Source: Chloroflexota bacterium
Lineage (GTDB): Bacteria > Chloroflexota > Anaerolineae > Anaerolineales > DRMV01
Assembly: GCA_013153375.1 (NCBI GenBank)
Contig: JAADEN010000217.1
Span: 1-5,767, forward strand
Direction: 5' to 3'
Length of the DNA stretch: 5,767 bases
A model generated the notes under the pieces. The model searched no databases. It saw only the letters and a program-made list of their open reading frames with translations, and had not been told where the DNA came from. The stretch's first letter is position 1, and each line of letters starts with the position of its first letter. The position numbers and the translations under genes were made by a program. Below are positions 5,657-5,767 of the stretch, one piece after another.

Positions 5657-5738
5657 GACCCCACCCCCCGTTCCCCCCTCCCCTCATAGGGGAGGGGGGC
5701 CTGCGCGTCGGGTGGGCGCAGCAGCGCTGCGCCCCTAC
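5657..5738. repeat. GC-rich hairpin repeat, copy B (82 bp)
   Basis: This is the second, same-orientation copy of the unit at 5534, lying 38 bp beyond its end. The C/G stem is perfect here (5673-5683 with 5689-5699, 11 bp, loop TCATA), and the GGGCGCAGC/GCTGCGCCC hairpin is intact (5714-5722 with 5726-5734). Near-identity of the copies suggests recent duplication or conversion. The sequence after it (5739-5767) shows no further copy and no recognisable gene. Confidence 0.9.
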
Positions 5739-5767
5739 CGGTTGTTGGCGGGCGATGGGCGGCTTTC

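Noticed and set aside
5518..5664. Extending the methyltransferase to the GTG at 5664
   Set aside because: The extra 49 residues translate repeat and heptamer DNA, and the methyltransferase family begins near the DYEGSDY segment just after 5517.
5534..5738. A CRISPR-like repeat-spacer-repeat
   Set aside because: The repeats are 82-85 bp with two internal hairpins, there are only two copies, the 38-bp spacer is itself repetitive, and no cas gene is nearby.

Overview
The window looks like chromosomal DNA from a GC-rich bacterium. The best guess is a Chloroflexota (Anaerolineae-like, perhaps thermophilic) lineage. The grounds are the very high GC of the minus-strand genes, an archaeal-type bifunctional phosphoglucose/phosphomannose isomerase, a methyltransferase of a type I associate with that phylum, and the hairpin-rich GC repeats at the right edge. 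This placement is inference from protein style, not a database result.

Left part, plus strand (1-1000). A near-consensus sigma-70-type promoter drives a complete tRNA-Ala(GGC) with encoded CCA and the G3:U70 alanine identity pair. A strong hairpin with few Ts after it follows. Next comes a compact two-gene cassette: a DUF4258 protein (109 aa) and, 12 bp downstream, a YgiT-type zinc-finger protein (85 aa). The pair has the layout of a toxin-first toxin-antitoxin module and is visibly less GC-rich than the genes to its right. A hairpin with a T run (959-993) closes this unit and lies between the convergent gene sets.

Right part, minus strand (5517 down to 1033). Four genes are packed head to tail with gaps of 9, 42 and 18 bp, so they are probably one transcript. 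In transcription order they are: a class I SAM-dependent methyltransferase with a C-terminal Trm112-like zinc ribbon; an ACT-less homoserine dehydrogenase (hom); a membrane-anchored serine hydrolase of the beta-lactamase/NylB-like fold; and the bifunctional phosphoglucose/phosphomannose isomerase. The last three each have a clear Shine-Dalgarno sequence 5-6 nt before an ATG. They span threonine/methionine precursor synthesis, sugar-phosphate interconversion, envelope hydrolysis and an unknown methylation, with no evident single pathway.

Right edge (5518-5767). Two nearly identical 82-85 bp direct repeats, each with two hairpins, flank a 38-bp spacer that starts with four heptamers ending in CGGC. 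The inner repeat lies almost at the start of the methyltransferase gene, so that gene's original leader may have been replaced by repeat DNA. No complete new defence or mobile system is visible. The most system-like item is the DUF4258/YgiT pair.
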